A stretch of DNA of 64,000 bases from a virus: IMG/VR virus record IMGVR_UViG_3300032286_000710, positions 102,605 to 166,604 of that record; one strand, 5' to 3'. The first letter of the stretch is position 1. The number at the start of each line of letters is the position of its first letter. The translations under genes were made by a program, and so were the position numbers. Of this stretch, positions 50,709 to 57,245 are shown piece by piece. Under the pieces are notes generated by a model. That model made no database searches and had not been told where the DNA came from. It worked only from the letters and a program-made list of their open reading frames with translations.

Positions 50709-50732
50709 CAAGCCGATAACATAGTGTATAAT
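50705..50732 (+). promoter_or_regulatory. Early promoter (CGATA type) of the first tRNA-like RNA
   Basis: TTGACA, 16 bases, TATAAT with AGCCGATA. It overlaps the previous stop codon. No ORF follows; a tRNA-like RNA starts at 50,748. Confidence 0.85.
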
Positions 50733-50747
50733 GAGAGAGTAAGACAT

Positions 50748-50852
50748 GGAGAATGTAGCGTAATGGTAGCGTGTGGGAAGTTCCGAACTGCGACAATAGT
50801 GCAGAGTAGGCAAACAAATGCCCATGAAGTGGTTCGATTCCACTCTTCTCCC
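50748..50852 (+). ncRNA. tRNA-like RNA with a 43-nt insertion in the anticodon arm
   Basis: Acceptor-type ends GGAGAAT and CTTCTCC, a D-arm like that of the tRNA-Asn here (GCGT-AATGGTA-GCGT), and a canonical T-arm AGTGG-TTCGATT-CCACT. The expected anticodon stem, GTGGG/CCCAT, is separated by 43 bases (50,778-50,820) that can form CTGC/GCAG and GGCA/TGCC hairpins. No anticodon can be assigned. Could be an interrupted, decayed or repurposed tRNA. Confidence 0.5.
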
Positions 50853-50853
50853 C

Positions 50854-50881
50854 TTGACAAGTCGATAACATAGTGTAGAAT
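50854..50881 (+). promoter_or_regulatory. Early promoter (CGATA type) of the structured RNA
   Basis: TTGACA, 16 bases, TAGAAT with GTCGATA. It begins directly after the tRNA-like RNA; its sequence nearly duplicates the promoter at 50,705. Confidence 0.8.
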
Positions 50882-50887
50882 GATGGA

Positions 50888-51265
50888 GTAAGACAAAACA
50901 AATATGCGTGCGTCTAGCGACTAGATTGGGATAACCTATACGATAAACCTACGGCTGTTATGCAGCGTGGGGTTGCCTAACGGGGTTATACGTTAGGATA
51001 GTATACCAATCTACGGGGGTGCGATTCCTCTGCCACGCTCTAATACAACCAGTAACCGTTACTAAGAGCCAGACCAGAGCGGCAATGCCCGCTTTGCAGG
51101 GAGGATTTCCGTGGGCGGTTTACAACAGTTCCGTAATAGGGTAGACTGTTGAGTAAGGATTTGGGCGTAAATGATCCGCTGGTTATAACTCTGCTGGTAG
51201 TTTCCTTACAAAAGGTTGAACGGATTAGTACCGAGAGGCTGTTCGTAAAACTACCAGTGGTCGGT
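50888..51265 (+). ncRNA. Structured noncoding RNA (~380 nt)
   Basis: An ORF-free transcript between its own promoter and the next. Perfect inverted repeats: AGATTGG (50,923)/CCAATCT (51,006); CCTAACG (50,976)/CGTTAGG (50,991); AGCGTGG (50,964)/CCACGCT (51,033); AACAGT (51,124)/ACTGTT (51,145); CTGGTAGTTT (51,194)/AAACTACCAG (51,248). The part up to 51,040 ends in a T-arm-like hairpin (GGGGG-TGCGATT-CCTCT), giving a tRNA-like 3' domain. Size, location next to tRNAs and density of pairing recall the ornate phage RNAs (GOLLD, ROOL), but no match to these is claimed. Confidence 0.6.
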
Positions 51266-51269
51266 ACAC

Positions 51270-51297
51270 TTGACTTGACGATAACTAATGGTATAAT
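51270..51297 (+). promoter_or_regulatory. Early promoter (CGATA type)
   Basis: TTGACT, 16 bases, TATAAT with GACGATA. Confidence 0.8.
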
Positions 51298-51303
51298 AAT
51301 AGT

Positions 51304-51519
51304 ATGAAAGTTACCGCTAAACAAAATGGTCGTAAGTGGACTAAGGAACGTTTGAAACGTCATCCCGGCGAATGGGAAGTTGAGCAGGAAACGAAGTTCG
51401 TACCATGTTGGCCGGGAGAAGCGGCTATTCTGATTAAGAATACAACTGATGGGTGGAGTGGCTGGTTTCCTGTTAAAGATATTGACATTGTACTAGGGGA
51501 AAATAATGGAATGGATTAG
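51304..51519 (+). CDS. Small early protein, 71 residues
   Basis: The ATG lies only 6 bases after the -10 box, so the mRNA is probably leaderless or nearly so. Reads MKVTAKQNGRKWTKERLKRH, a basic N-terminus, then a beta barrel-like region with Trp and Gly (GEAAILIKNTTDGWSGWFPV). Function unknown. Confidence 0.55.
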   Translation: MKVTAKQNGRKWTKERLKRHPGEWEVEQETKFVPCWPGEAAILIKNTTDGWSGWFPVKDIDIVLGENNGMD

Positions 51520-51781
51520 TTTTCATGGCCCTCGTCGCCCTGTTAATGGTCAAAAGATCATCTATTATGGTGAGGCTATTGGTGTGTGGCGTGGTACATA
51601 CAAGATAAACTATGATGATAAGTTTTGTATTCATAATATCTATTGTGGTGAAACTTGGGGAAATGTAGACTATATGGATGCCCCGTGGTGGATGCCAGAT
51701 TTAGGACAAGAGAAACCACAACCACCTAGCGAAGATTACCCCTCCGATTACCCTTGGATTAATAATAAGGAAAACAAATGA
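51506..51781 (+). CDS. Early protein with SH3-like features, 91 residues
   Basis: GGGGAAAATA before the start, overlapping the previous gene by 14 bases. Trp/Gly/Tyr-rich: WISFHGPRRPVNGQKIIYYG, VWRGTYKINYDDKFCI, DAPWWMPDLGQEKPQPP. The 'MPDLPQPP' style end is typical of small phage proteins found in many genomes (often called DUF551). Function unknown. Confidence 0.55.
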   Translation: MEWISFHGPRRPVNGQKIIYYGEAIGVWRGTYKINYDDKFCIHNIYCGETWGNVDYMDAPWWMPDLGQEKPQPPSEDYPSDYPWINNKENK

Positions 51782-52137
51782 TTAACGTTGGAATGACGAT
51801 TCGTGAGATGGTGAGCATTGCTTCTAATGGTAGTTGCAATGGTGATCTGTATGAGCGGATTATCAAGGCTCTGGAACTGGCTACTGGCAATGAGAAGTTG
51901 CTGGTTGGCTGTAACGGTGTCAAGTATGATACTCAGTATTGGGATGGCAAGATTCCTGCTATCAAGAGCCTGCGTCTGGCTACTGGTATGGGATTGAAGG
52001 ATGCCAAGGATTGGGTTGAGGATGCCCAATACCACAGTGGAACTAAGTACACTGGCCCTCTTGATCCCGAAGTTGCACAAAAACTGTGCGACGAACTCAA
52101 GAAGTGTGGTATGGATTGCTGGACCACTAACTCTTGA
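51778..52137 (+). CDS. Protein with ribosomal L7/L12 C-terminal-like domain
   Basis: 119 residues, AAGGAAAAC before ATG. Residues about 58-82 (GKIPAIKSLRLATGMGLKDA then KDWVED) closely follow the L7/L12 C-terminal signature, K-x-x-x-IKxVRxxTGLGLKEAKDLVE. This region binds translation factor GTPases on the ribosome. N-terminal residues about 1-45 are helical and could replace the L7/L12 dimer domain. The C-terminus has DPEVAQKLCDELKKCG. Probably acts on host translation or another partner. Confidence 0.75.
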   Translation: MINVGMTIREMVSIASNGSCNGDLYERIIKALELATGNEKLLVGCNGVKYDTQYWDGKIPAIKSLRLATGMGLKDAKDWVEDAQYHSGTKYTGPLDPEVAQKLCDELKKCGMDCWTTNS

Positions 52138-52143
52138 AGCTCG

Positions 52144-52226
52144 CCTTAAGTCCTTATCCCACAAGGATTTAGGACCAAGGGGGCGGGCCGCGTTCGTCGT
52201 AAGTCCTTACCCCACAACGACTTATG
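52144..52226 (+). repeat. Hairpin/GC/hairpin module copy 8
   Basis: CCTTAAGTCCTTA ... AAGGATTTAGG, GC block GGGGGCGGGCCGCG, right hairpin CGTAAGTCC ... CGACTTATG. Confidence 0.85.
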
Positions 52227-52255
52227 ACAAAAAAATATTTTTTCAAGGAACCCGC

Positions 52256-52283
52256 TTGACAAGGCCGATAGTAGATGTATAAT
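52256..52283 (+). promoter_or_regulatory. Early promoter (CGATA type)
   Basis: TTGACA, 16 bases, TATAAT with GCCGATA. Confidence 0.85.
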
Positions 52284-52329
52284 CAGTAGAGTAATGGTTG
52301 ATAACACTAACTTGAAAATGGAGATTATT

Positions 52330-52599
52330 ATGCAGAAGTTTACGTTTGTTGTTGATATTGTGACCGATTCGCCGGTTGGTATTGAGCCGCAGGCTGTTCG
52401 TGATACGCTTCTGGCGTCTGTCGATGGCATTGGCAATATCGCCGCTGTTCATCCTGTCAAGACCGAGACTCTCAAAGAGCAGGGTTTCAAGGTTTGGCGG
52501 GCAAGGGTTGCTGGTATCAAGGAACCGGCCAAGGTCAAGGTTCCCAAGGCTCCCAAGGCCAAGAAGGTCGAGGCCGAAGTCGCAACGGCGACGGCTTGA
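52330..52599 (+). CDS. Early protein with basic/Ala-rich tail, 89 residues
   Basis: GGAGATTATT before the ATG at 52,330. An alpha/beta N-terminal domain (MQKFTFVVDIVTDSPVGIEP...) is followed by a Lys/Pro/Ala-rich C-terminus (KEPAKVKVPKAPKAKKVEAE). Such tails often bind nucleic acid or a partner. Clearly higher GC than nearby genes. Function unknown. Confidence 0.6.
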   Translation: MQKFTFVVDIVTDSPVGIEPQAVRDTLLASVDGIGNIAAVHPVKTETLKEQGFKVWRARVAGIKEPAKVKVPKAPKAKKVEAEVATATA

Positions 52600-52624
52600 T
52601 TTTCTAAAGAACGTCGTGTAGAAT
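52596..52624 (+). promoter_or_regulatory. Promoter overlapping the preceding stop
   Basis: TTGATT, 17 bases, TAGAAT, followed by CCGATA. Confidence 0.65.
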
Positions 52625-52627
52625 ACC

Positions 52628-52691
52628 GATATACCTTATAGGCGGTGGAAGTCAAAAACGCAACTGGACGTTAGACCAGTATAGGTATATC
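52628..52691 (+). promoter_or_regulatory. Structured 5' leader (possible cis-regulatory RNA)
   Basis: GATATACCT pairs with AGGTATATC (9 bp, extendable across a bulge) and encloses CTGG-N8-CCAG. The stem starts within a few bases of the predicted transcription start. The ribosome site of the next gene follows 17 bases later. Confidence 0.5.
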
Positions 52692-52716
52692 ATTTTCCAC
52701 TAACTAGGAGTTTACA

Positions 52717-53076
52717 ATGGGTTTGGATCAGTTCGCATTTGCTATCGACAACAATGGAGAGAAGGAAGAACTTGCTTACTGGCGTAAGCATCCTAATCTT
52801 CAAGGTTGGATGGAGAATCTGTGGGAAAGTAAGGGTCGCCCTAACGCCAACGAAGATCATCCGCATGAGTTCAACTGTATTCAACTTGAACTTACTAAGG
52901 AAGATCTGGATAGTCTAGAGCAGGATGTTACTAATGCTAATCTGCCAGACACCGTAGGATTTTTCTTTGGTAGTAACAGCGATGGAGAGTACGGGCAGCA
53001 GGATTTGGAGTTTGTTCAGAAAGCCCGAGAAGCACTTGACAGCGGACTAACGGTAGTGTATGATAGTTGGTGGTGA
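52717..53076 (+). CDS. Conserved phage protein (MGLDQFAF family), 119 residues
   Basis: AGGAGTTTACA before ATG. Reads MGLDQFAFAIDNNGEKEELA, YWRKHPNLQGWMENLWESKG, VGFFFGSNSDGEYGQQDLEF. This family is widespread in phages, sometimes mislabelled phosphoglycerate kinase; no ATP site is visible. Role unknown. The structured leader suggests control of its translation. Confidence 0.7.
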   Translation: MGLDQFAFAIDNNGEKEELAYWRKHPNLQGWMENLWESKGRPNANEDHPHEFNCIQLELTKEDLDSLEQDVTNANLPDTVGFFFGSNSDGEYGQQDLEFVQKAREALDSGLTVVYDSWW

Positions 53077-53101
53077 CATTACGATAACAATGAGGAACGA
53101 C

Positions 53102-53242
53102 ATGAAGATTCTTGGATTGGGCGATGAGACTGATGCTGGCAAGGTGCTTAGTATTAGTCGTGATGGTGTGACGTTTGAGAAGAACGGTGCAAGGGTTGTG
53201 TTGACCCTCACTGAAGTTGAGTCGATGGTTTTTTCTAACTAA
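53102..53242 (+). CDS. Small early protein, 46 residues
   Basis: GAGGAACGAC before ATG at 53,102; upstream ATGs overlap the previous gene. Reads MKILGLGDETDAGKVLSISR, a small beta protein (VTFEKNGARVVLTLTEVESM). Function unknown. Confidence 0.55.
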   Translation: MKILGLGDETDAGKVLSISRDGVTFEKNGARVVLTLTEVESMVFSN

Positions 53243-53252
53243 GGGAGATATG

Positions 53253-53465
53253 ATGTCTAATAACTTTGCTAGTCTGCGTAAGAACCGCCATATCAAGTGT
53301 AAGTATCCCCTGCATGGTACTAAGAACGTGCTGAAGTATCATGTTGGTCGTATTGAGCGTGTTGGTACTGGCCCTAATGGCCGATATGCCGTGGTTCGTG
53401 CTATGAATCAGACCGTTCGCACTCTGCTGTGCGATAAGATGATCGAAACGCAGTGCTATCGTTGA
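53253..53465 (+). CDS. Small basic protein, 70 residues
   Basis: GGGAG lies before two adjacent ATGs (53,250 and 53,253); the second has better spacing. Reads MSNNFASLRKNRHIKCKYPL, with GRIERVGTGPNGRYAVVRAM. Compact beta-rich, positively charged; RNA or DNA contact is possible. Function unknown. Confidence 0.55.
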   Translation: MSNNFASLRKNRHIKCKYPLHGTKNVLKYHVGRIERVGTGPNGRYAVVRAMNQTVRTLLCDKMIETQCYR

Positions 53466-53472
53466 TTCTCCC

Positions 53473-53501
53473 TTGAGTGTATGGGTGGCGTATGGTACAA
53501 T
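53473..53501 (+). promoter_or_regulatory. tRNA promoter with overlapping dyad
   Basis: TTGAGT, 17 bases, TACAAT. GGGTGGCG and CGTCACCC (53,483-53,515) form a stem across the -10 box, as at tRNA-Lys. Confidence 0.55.
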
Positions 53502-53523
53502 ACTATGCGTCACCCGTATCTAT

Positions 53524-53599
53524 GGGGCGTAAGGTAAGCCGGTTGCATCCGCCAATCTTATAAGTTGGTCATAGGTCTGTTCGACTCAGACACGCCCTA
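53524..53599 (+). tRNA. tRNA-Ile (TAT), probable
   Basis: Acceptor GGGGCGT/ACGCCCT (1-72 is G-T), anticodon stem CCAAT/GTTGG with loop CTTATAA, T-arm GTCTG-TTCGACT-CAGAC. The D-arm pairs poorly, so a pseudogene or atypical tRNA is possible. No CCA. Confidence 0.65.
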
Positions 53600-53624
53600 T
53601 TTTAGTAGTCTTATAATGCTTTTC

Positions 53625-53638
53625 GTGTATAGTATAAT
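53625..53638 (+). promoter_or_regulatory. Late-type motif before the HNH gene
   Basis: GTGTATAGTATAAT, 25 bases before the HNH start. Confidence 0.4.
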
Positions 53639-53662
53639 ATCAACTACTATACAGGAGCATAT

Positions 53663-54097
53663 ATGAATACTAAAACTTGTACGGATTGTAAACAAGAACT
53701 AACAGTAGACCAGTTCTCAAAAAATGACCAGAAAAAGGATGGACTAAACTATAGATGCAAGGCGTGTCAAAAGATTTATTTCAAGCAGCATTATCAAAAT
53801 AATAAACAATACTATGTAGATAAAGCCGCTGAACAAACTCAAAAGTTTTTAGCAATAATAGAAGAAGCAAAGCAGGATAAACTTAAAAAAGGATGTTCTA
53901 TATGCGGCATGTATCATCCCGGCGTATTAGACTTCCATCATGTAGATCCTTCTAAGAAAGATTTCACTATTGCTAAATCTAGGACTAAAAGCAAAGAAAA
54001 GTTTCTACGGGAACTTGACAAGTGCATCGTCTTGTGTTCTAACTGTCATCGTATCCTTCATTGGAGAGAACGCAACTTAGATGCGGAGACTTCTTGA
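53663..54097 (+). CDS. HNH endonuclease next to tRNA-Ile (144 residues)
   Basis: AGGAGCATAT before ATG. An N-terminal zinc ribbon (CTDCKQELTVDQF...CKAC) and a C-terminal HNH core: CSICGMYHPGVLDFHHVDPSKKDF then CIVLCSNCHRILHW. It shares the order and DPSKKDF with the 123-residue HNH at 62.6 kb, so the two are homologous. Both lie directly after tRNA genes. Likely a free-standing homing endonuclease. Confidence 0.85.
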   Translation: MNTKTCTDCKQELTVDQFSKNDQKKDGLNYRCKACQKIYFKQHYQNNKQYYVDKAAEQTQKFLAIIEEAKQDKLKKGCSICGMYHPGVLDFHHVDPSKKDFTIAKSRTKSKEKFLRELDKCIVLCSNCHRILHWRERNLDAETS

Positions 54098-54212
54098 TAG
54101 AACTAATGATTATGATTTTCGTTTGGAGTATGCTGTTTACAGAAGAATAAATAGGACGTTGTTTGAATACTAAAAGTCAACACGCCCCCAACCATTTAGG
54201 AGATAGTATATT

Positions 54213-54422
54213 ATGAACGAGAAAGTAGCCACCTATGTTATGGATGATGTACAGTATGATATTTATGCGTGTTATGATTCTTGGCATGATATGGATATTC
54301 GTAATGTATCTTTCTATGACGTTTACAACCAGAAAACGGGAGCGTGTGTAAACGAGGGAGATCCTTTCTACGAGTTTCCAACGTGGGATGATATTTTCAG
54401 CAACTACTACTCAAAGGTCTAA
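54213..54422 (+). CDS. Small acidic early protein, 69 residues
   Basis: AGGAGATAGTATATT before ATG. Asp/Tyr-rich (YDIYACYDSWHDMDIRNVSF). Ends in FSNYYSKV, one base before the next gene. Function unknown. Confidence 0.55.
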   Translation: MNEKVATYVMDDVQYDIYACYDSWHDMDIRNVSFYDVYNQKTGACVNEGDPFYEFPTWDDIFSNYYSKV

Positions 54423-54423
54423 T

Positions 54424-54612
54424 ATGTACCATTACGTTACTATCAATGCTGTTATGCGAGACTGTAACTCTATTGAGGATGCTATTAAAAAGTGTGGCAT
54501 TTTACTCCCACAGTATCCAGATGAAAATACTGTACATATGGAATCGTGGGCGATTTCTGAAGTGTACGAAACTGCTACTGGTAAAACATATGTAGAAACT
54601 CAGGAGTGCTAA
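54424..54612 (+). CDS. Small early protein, 62 residues
   Basis: ATG one base after the previous stop; earlier in-frame ATG lies inside that gene. Reads MYHYVTINAVMRDCNSIEDA then a helix and AISEVYETATGKTYVETQEC. Alpha/beta. Function unknown. Confidence 0.5.
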   Translation: MYHYVTINAVMRDCNSIEDAIKKCGILLPQYPDENTVHMESWAISEVYETATGKTYVETQEC

Positions 54613-54614
54613 TC

Positions 54615-55076
54615 ATGGGTATGGGTAGTTATGCGGTAAGTAGTTATGTTATTCCATACGATGAACTGAAAAAGATTTGTCCAGATGAAATAGCGGCTAT
54701 TGAAAAGGAAAAGTATTTTGATTCTATTGGTTGGAATAGTATTGGATGTTGGATGTCGTGGAGCGATCCCGATCAGTTCAAAGAGAATATCTTAGAATCT
54801 TTTGATAATCCAGAAAGCGAAGATAGCGAAAAGATTGCAGAGGAAATGGTTAAGGTGTATGACAATCGTATTATCAATCTTACAAAGGCTTTCAACGAAA
54901 AAACTGGATTGGCTTTATACTTTGATATTTACGATGAAGATCAAGGCGATAGATACGATGAGCCGGGAGATGAAGATGGTTGTATATTCTGCGTGAATGG
55001 TATGGTACAACTTACTCCTGCGGGCGAGAAATATAAAGATATTATTACTGAGCGTAGATGGACTCAGTATGGATAA
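54615..55076 (+). CDS. Conserved phage-type protein, 153 residues
   Basis: AGGAG precedes the ATG at 54,615 by 8 bases. Reads MGMGSYAVSSYVIPYDELKK, with acidic middle (SEDSEKIAEEMVKVYD) and DEDQGDRYDEPGDEDGCIFC. Globular, strongly acidic, resembling a phage family of unknown function. Last gene of its unit. Confidence 0.6.
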   Translation: MGMGSYAVSSYVIPYDELKKICPDEIAAIEKEKYFDSIGWNSIGCWMSWSDPDQFKENILESFDNPESEDSEKIAEEMVKVYDNRIINLTKAFNEKTGLALYFDIYDEDQGDRYDEPGDEDGCIFCVNGMVQLTPAGEKYKDIITERRWTQYG

Positions 55077-55106
55077 TGCTTGGGAAGAATAGCACCGTGA
55101 TTCGTT

Positions 55107-55187
55107 CTAAGTCCTTTAGCCACAAGGATTTAGGGCGAACGCGGCCCGCCCCGCTGATCGTAAGTCCTTATCTACCAACAACTTACG
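55107..55187 (+). repeat. Hairpin/GC/hairpin module copy 9 (GC block inverted)
   Basis: CTAAGTCCTTT ... AAGGATTTAGG, then GCGGCCCGCCCCG, which is the reverse complement of the usual GC block, then CGTAAGTCC ... ACTTACG. Confidence 0.85.
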
Positions 55188-55215
55188 TCAAAAAGAAAAA
55201 ACTAATGCTGACCCC

Positions 55216-55243
55216 TTGACATGCCCGATATATAGGGTATGAT
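55216..55243 (+). promoter_or_regulatory. Early promoter (CGATA type)
   Basis: TTGACA, 16 bases, TATGAT with CCCGATA. Confidence 0.8.
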
Positions 55244-55280
55244 GGTTGAAGTTGATAACCCACTACTAGGAGATTTGATA

Positions 55281-56477
55281 ATGAGTTACGATAAGTTGAC
55301 GATTCAGAGCAAGCCGAGCGAAGGCGATTTTGTTCGTACCCTCCAAGGTGCTACTGGCACTGGTTTTGAGAAGGGTACGCATGTTCACAAGGATTGGTGG
55401 GCAAAGACCAAGACCTACGAGCAGGTCATGCAGGATGCCAACGTCGCTGTAGAGAACCGCGAAGATATTCTGACTGAGCGTAAGAACATTACCTGTGTTG
55501 GTAATGATAAGGGATTCTTTTTGAAGTTGAACGATGGACGAGAGTTTCGCCCTACGGATCACGCCATTGAACAGTTTAGTGTCCGCGTGGGTGTTACCTC
55601 GTCCTCGTTCCTTCGTGAGATGCGTAACATCGAAAACTTCGATCTTGCGGATGCTGATACCATGGCATATGTTGGCAACAATGCTTTGCGTCGAATCGAC
55701 GCCGATAAGACTTTCCGACTCCGTACATATACGGATGGAACGTGTCGTGCGTTCGTGACTGAGCAATATGCTCCTGTGGATAATCGCTGGTATCTGGAAA
55801 CCCTGTCGGAGTTTGTTCCCGGCGGTCGTTTCAGTCACTGGCGTGGCGATGAGGATACTATCTATGGTAATATCCTTATCCCCGATACTATCATGGACTA
55901 CGGTGCTGACGATAGTGATTATGGTGGAATGATTAGCGTGGGCAACTGCGAAATCGGCACTCGCCGCATTAGCCAGACGCCTAGCCTTTTTCGTGCCATC
56001 TGTATGAACGGTTGCATCTGGGGTCAGACTAAGGGTGAGAAGATTCGCCGCGTTCATCGTGGCAATATCGACCTCGCTGTGCTGAAACTGGAAATCGCCC
56101 GTAATATTCAAGATCAGATTCCGCTTCTTGCTCCCGGCATCAAGCAGTTTCTGGCTACCCGTGCCTTGGAAACTGGCAAGGCTAGCGTGAAGGGTGTTGT
56201 GGCTACGGTATCGTCGGATTACAAACTGAGCAAGCGTGAGGCTACGGAGTTTCTTGAGCAGTATGTTACTATGGAATCTGGAGAGCGTAACCTGTTTGGT
56301 ATTATCAACGGTCTGACCCGTGCTGGTCAGGTTTTCGATAATAAGACTTGGGTGAAGTTCGATGAAATCGCTGGCAGTCTGCTTGATACTAATGCAGACC
56401 GCTGGGCTACGATTCTGCGTCGTGCTGATACTTTCACCGACAAGGATTACGAAAAGGTTTTCGCTCTTACCGCTTAG
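55281..56477 (+). CDS. DUF932 phage/plasmid-like protein
   Basis: 398 residues from the ATG at 55,281 after AGGAGATTTGATA. Family hallmarks include AIEQFSVRVGVTSSSFLREM, FRLRTYTDGTCRAFVTEQYA, PVDNRWYLETLSEFVPGG and NCEIGTRRISQTPSLFRAIC. The family is common in phages and plasmids; function is not firmly known. GC content is visibly higher than that of most neighbours. Sole gene of its transcript, followed by a strong hairpin. Confidence 0.85.
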   Translation: MSYDKLTIQSKPSEGDFVRTLQGATGTGFEKGTHVHKDWWAKTKTYEQVMQDANVAVENREDILTERKNITCVGNDKGFFLKLNDGREFRPTDHAIEQFSVRVGVTSSSFLREMRNIENFDLADADTMAYVGNNALRRIDADKTFRLRTYTDGTCRAFVTEQYAPVDNRWYLETLSEFVPGGRFSHWRGDEDTIYGNILIPDTIMDYGADDSDYGGMISVGNCEIGTRRISQTPSLFRAICMNGCIWGQTKGEKIRRVHRGNIDLAVLKLEIARNIQDQIPLLAPGIKQFLATRALETGKASVKGVVATVSSDYKLSKREATEFLEQYVTMESGERNLFGIINGLTRAGQVFDNKTWVKFDEIAGSLLDTNADRWATILRRADTFTDKDYEKVFALTA

Positions 56478-56479
56478 TT

Positions 56480-56530
56480 AGTGGGAGGGTTGGGGTTGGG
56501 GGGAAACCCCCTTCCCCACTCTCACTGACT
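56480..56530 (+). terminator. Strong hairpin with G-quadruplex motif after the DUF932 gene
   Basis: An outer stem AGTGGGAG/CTCTCACT and an inner stem GGGGG-GAAA-CCCCC flank a TT/TT internal loop. 56,483-56,503 has four G-runs (3, 3, 4, 6) with 1-2 base spacers. No T-run follows. Confidence 0.6.
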
Positions 56531-56540
56531 TCTGGCTTGT

Positions 56541-56672
56541 CGTAAGCCCTTTAGCAGTAAGGGTTTAGGGCAACCGGGGCCGGGGCGATCATTCATAAGT
56601 CTTTTATTTTCAAGTACTTACGTCAAGTCTAATGGTGAATGAACGTAAGTCGTTTGTTCTCAAGTACTTGTG
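56541..56672 (+). repeat. Hairpin/GC/hairpin module copy 10 (three hairpins)
   Basis: CGTAAGCCCTTT ... AAGGGTTTAGG, GC block CCGGGGCCGGGGCG, then CATAAGTC ... TACTTACG and CGTAAGTCG ... TACTTGTG in tandem. Confidence 0.8.
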
Positions 56673-56838
56673 TCGAGTGTGTCGATATGGTACAATGGGG
56701 TAGTGTGTCTTTGGTAAGATGCACAGGATGGATAAGATAGGGCAAATATATAAGCTGGGCAAATGGGGCTGTACTTCCCCATATAAACGGTTCAACATAT
56801 TGCAATACAGTCAGCGACATTTACTTTAGGAGGTATAT

Positions 56839-57102
56839 ATGGCAAAGGTTAGTAAGACGATTGAAGAAACTCCAGTGAAGAAGGTTAATAGTGGATTTAC
56901 GCCGTGTAATGTTATTTTTGATTATGTAGAAAAGCCCGCTGATTATATATTCTCAAGGTGCTTTAATGTATTTGATGATAAGTGGCGGGTCAACATATAT
57001 AGTAAGCGTTATGTTAATGATATTCAAGGTCAGTATATCAGTCATAGCTATTTTGTCAAGTTTAATTGTGATGACAATAAATTGGTATTTGTATCACCTT
57101 AA
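56839..57102 (+). CDS. Early protein, 87 residues
   Basis: AGGAGGTATAT before ATG, an excellent site. Reads MAKVSKTIEETPVKKVNSGF, then a beta domain (FSRCFNVFDDKWRVNIYSKR). Upstream (56,680-56,838) a GTCGATATGGTACAAT promoter-like sequence and degenerate GGTAAGATG/GGCAAATGG 9-base units are seen. Function unknown. Confidence 0.6.
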   Translation: MAKVSKTIEETPVKKVNSGFTPCNVIFDYVEKPADYIFSRCFNVFDDKWRVNIYSKRYVNDIQGQYISHSYFVKFNCDDNKLVFVSP

Positions 57103-57106
57103 TTAA

Positions 57107-57137
57107 TAAGATCGCCAAAGTAGCTATAGTCAGTGAA
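57107..57137 (+). repeat. 31-bp direct repeat, copy 1
   Basis: TAAGATCGCCAAAGTAGCTA..., identical but for one base to copy 2 at 57,246. Lies just after the 87-residue gene. Confidence 0.85.
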
Positions 57138-57195
57138 ACTTTACTTTTGTATCTATAAATATACTGTTGGTATATTCTTAGAAACATTTTTAAAG

Positions 57196-57224
57196 TTGAC
57201 AACCCGTTATAGACGATGTATACT
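57196..57224 (+). promoter_or_regulatory. Early promoter
   Basis: TTGACA, 17 bases, TATACT with GACGATG, between the two 31-bp repeats. Confidence 0.7.
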
Positions 57225-57245
57225 GGACTGTATCACTCAATTCTT

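Noticed and set aside
50888-51040. Reading the first part of the structured RNA as tmRNA
   Set aside because: At about 135 nt it is far shorter than known tmRNAs, has no tag-peptide frame, and the D-loop/acceptor arrangement does not match well.
51040-51363. 107-residue minus-strand frame in the structured RNA region
   Set aside because: Runs antisense to a promoter and the next gene start; no ribosome site or family resemblance.
54081-54173. 30-residue frame overlapping the end of the 144-residue HNH gene
   Set aside because: No ribosome site and very short; cannot be told from chance.
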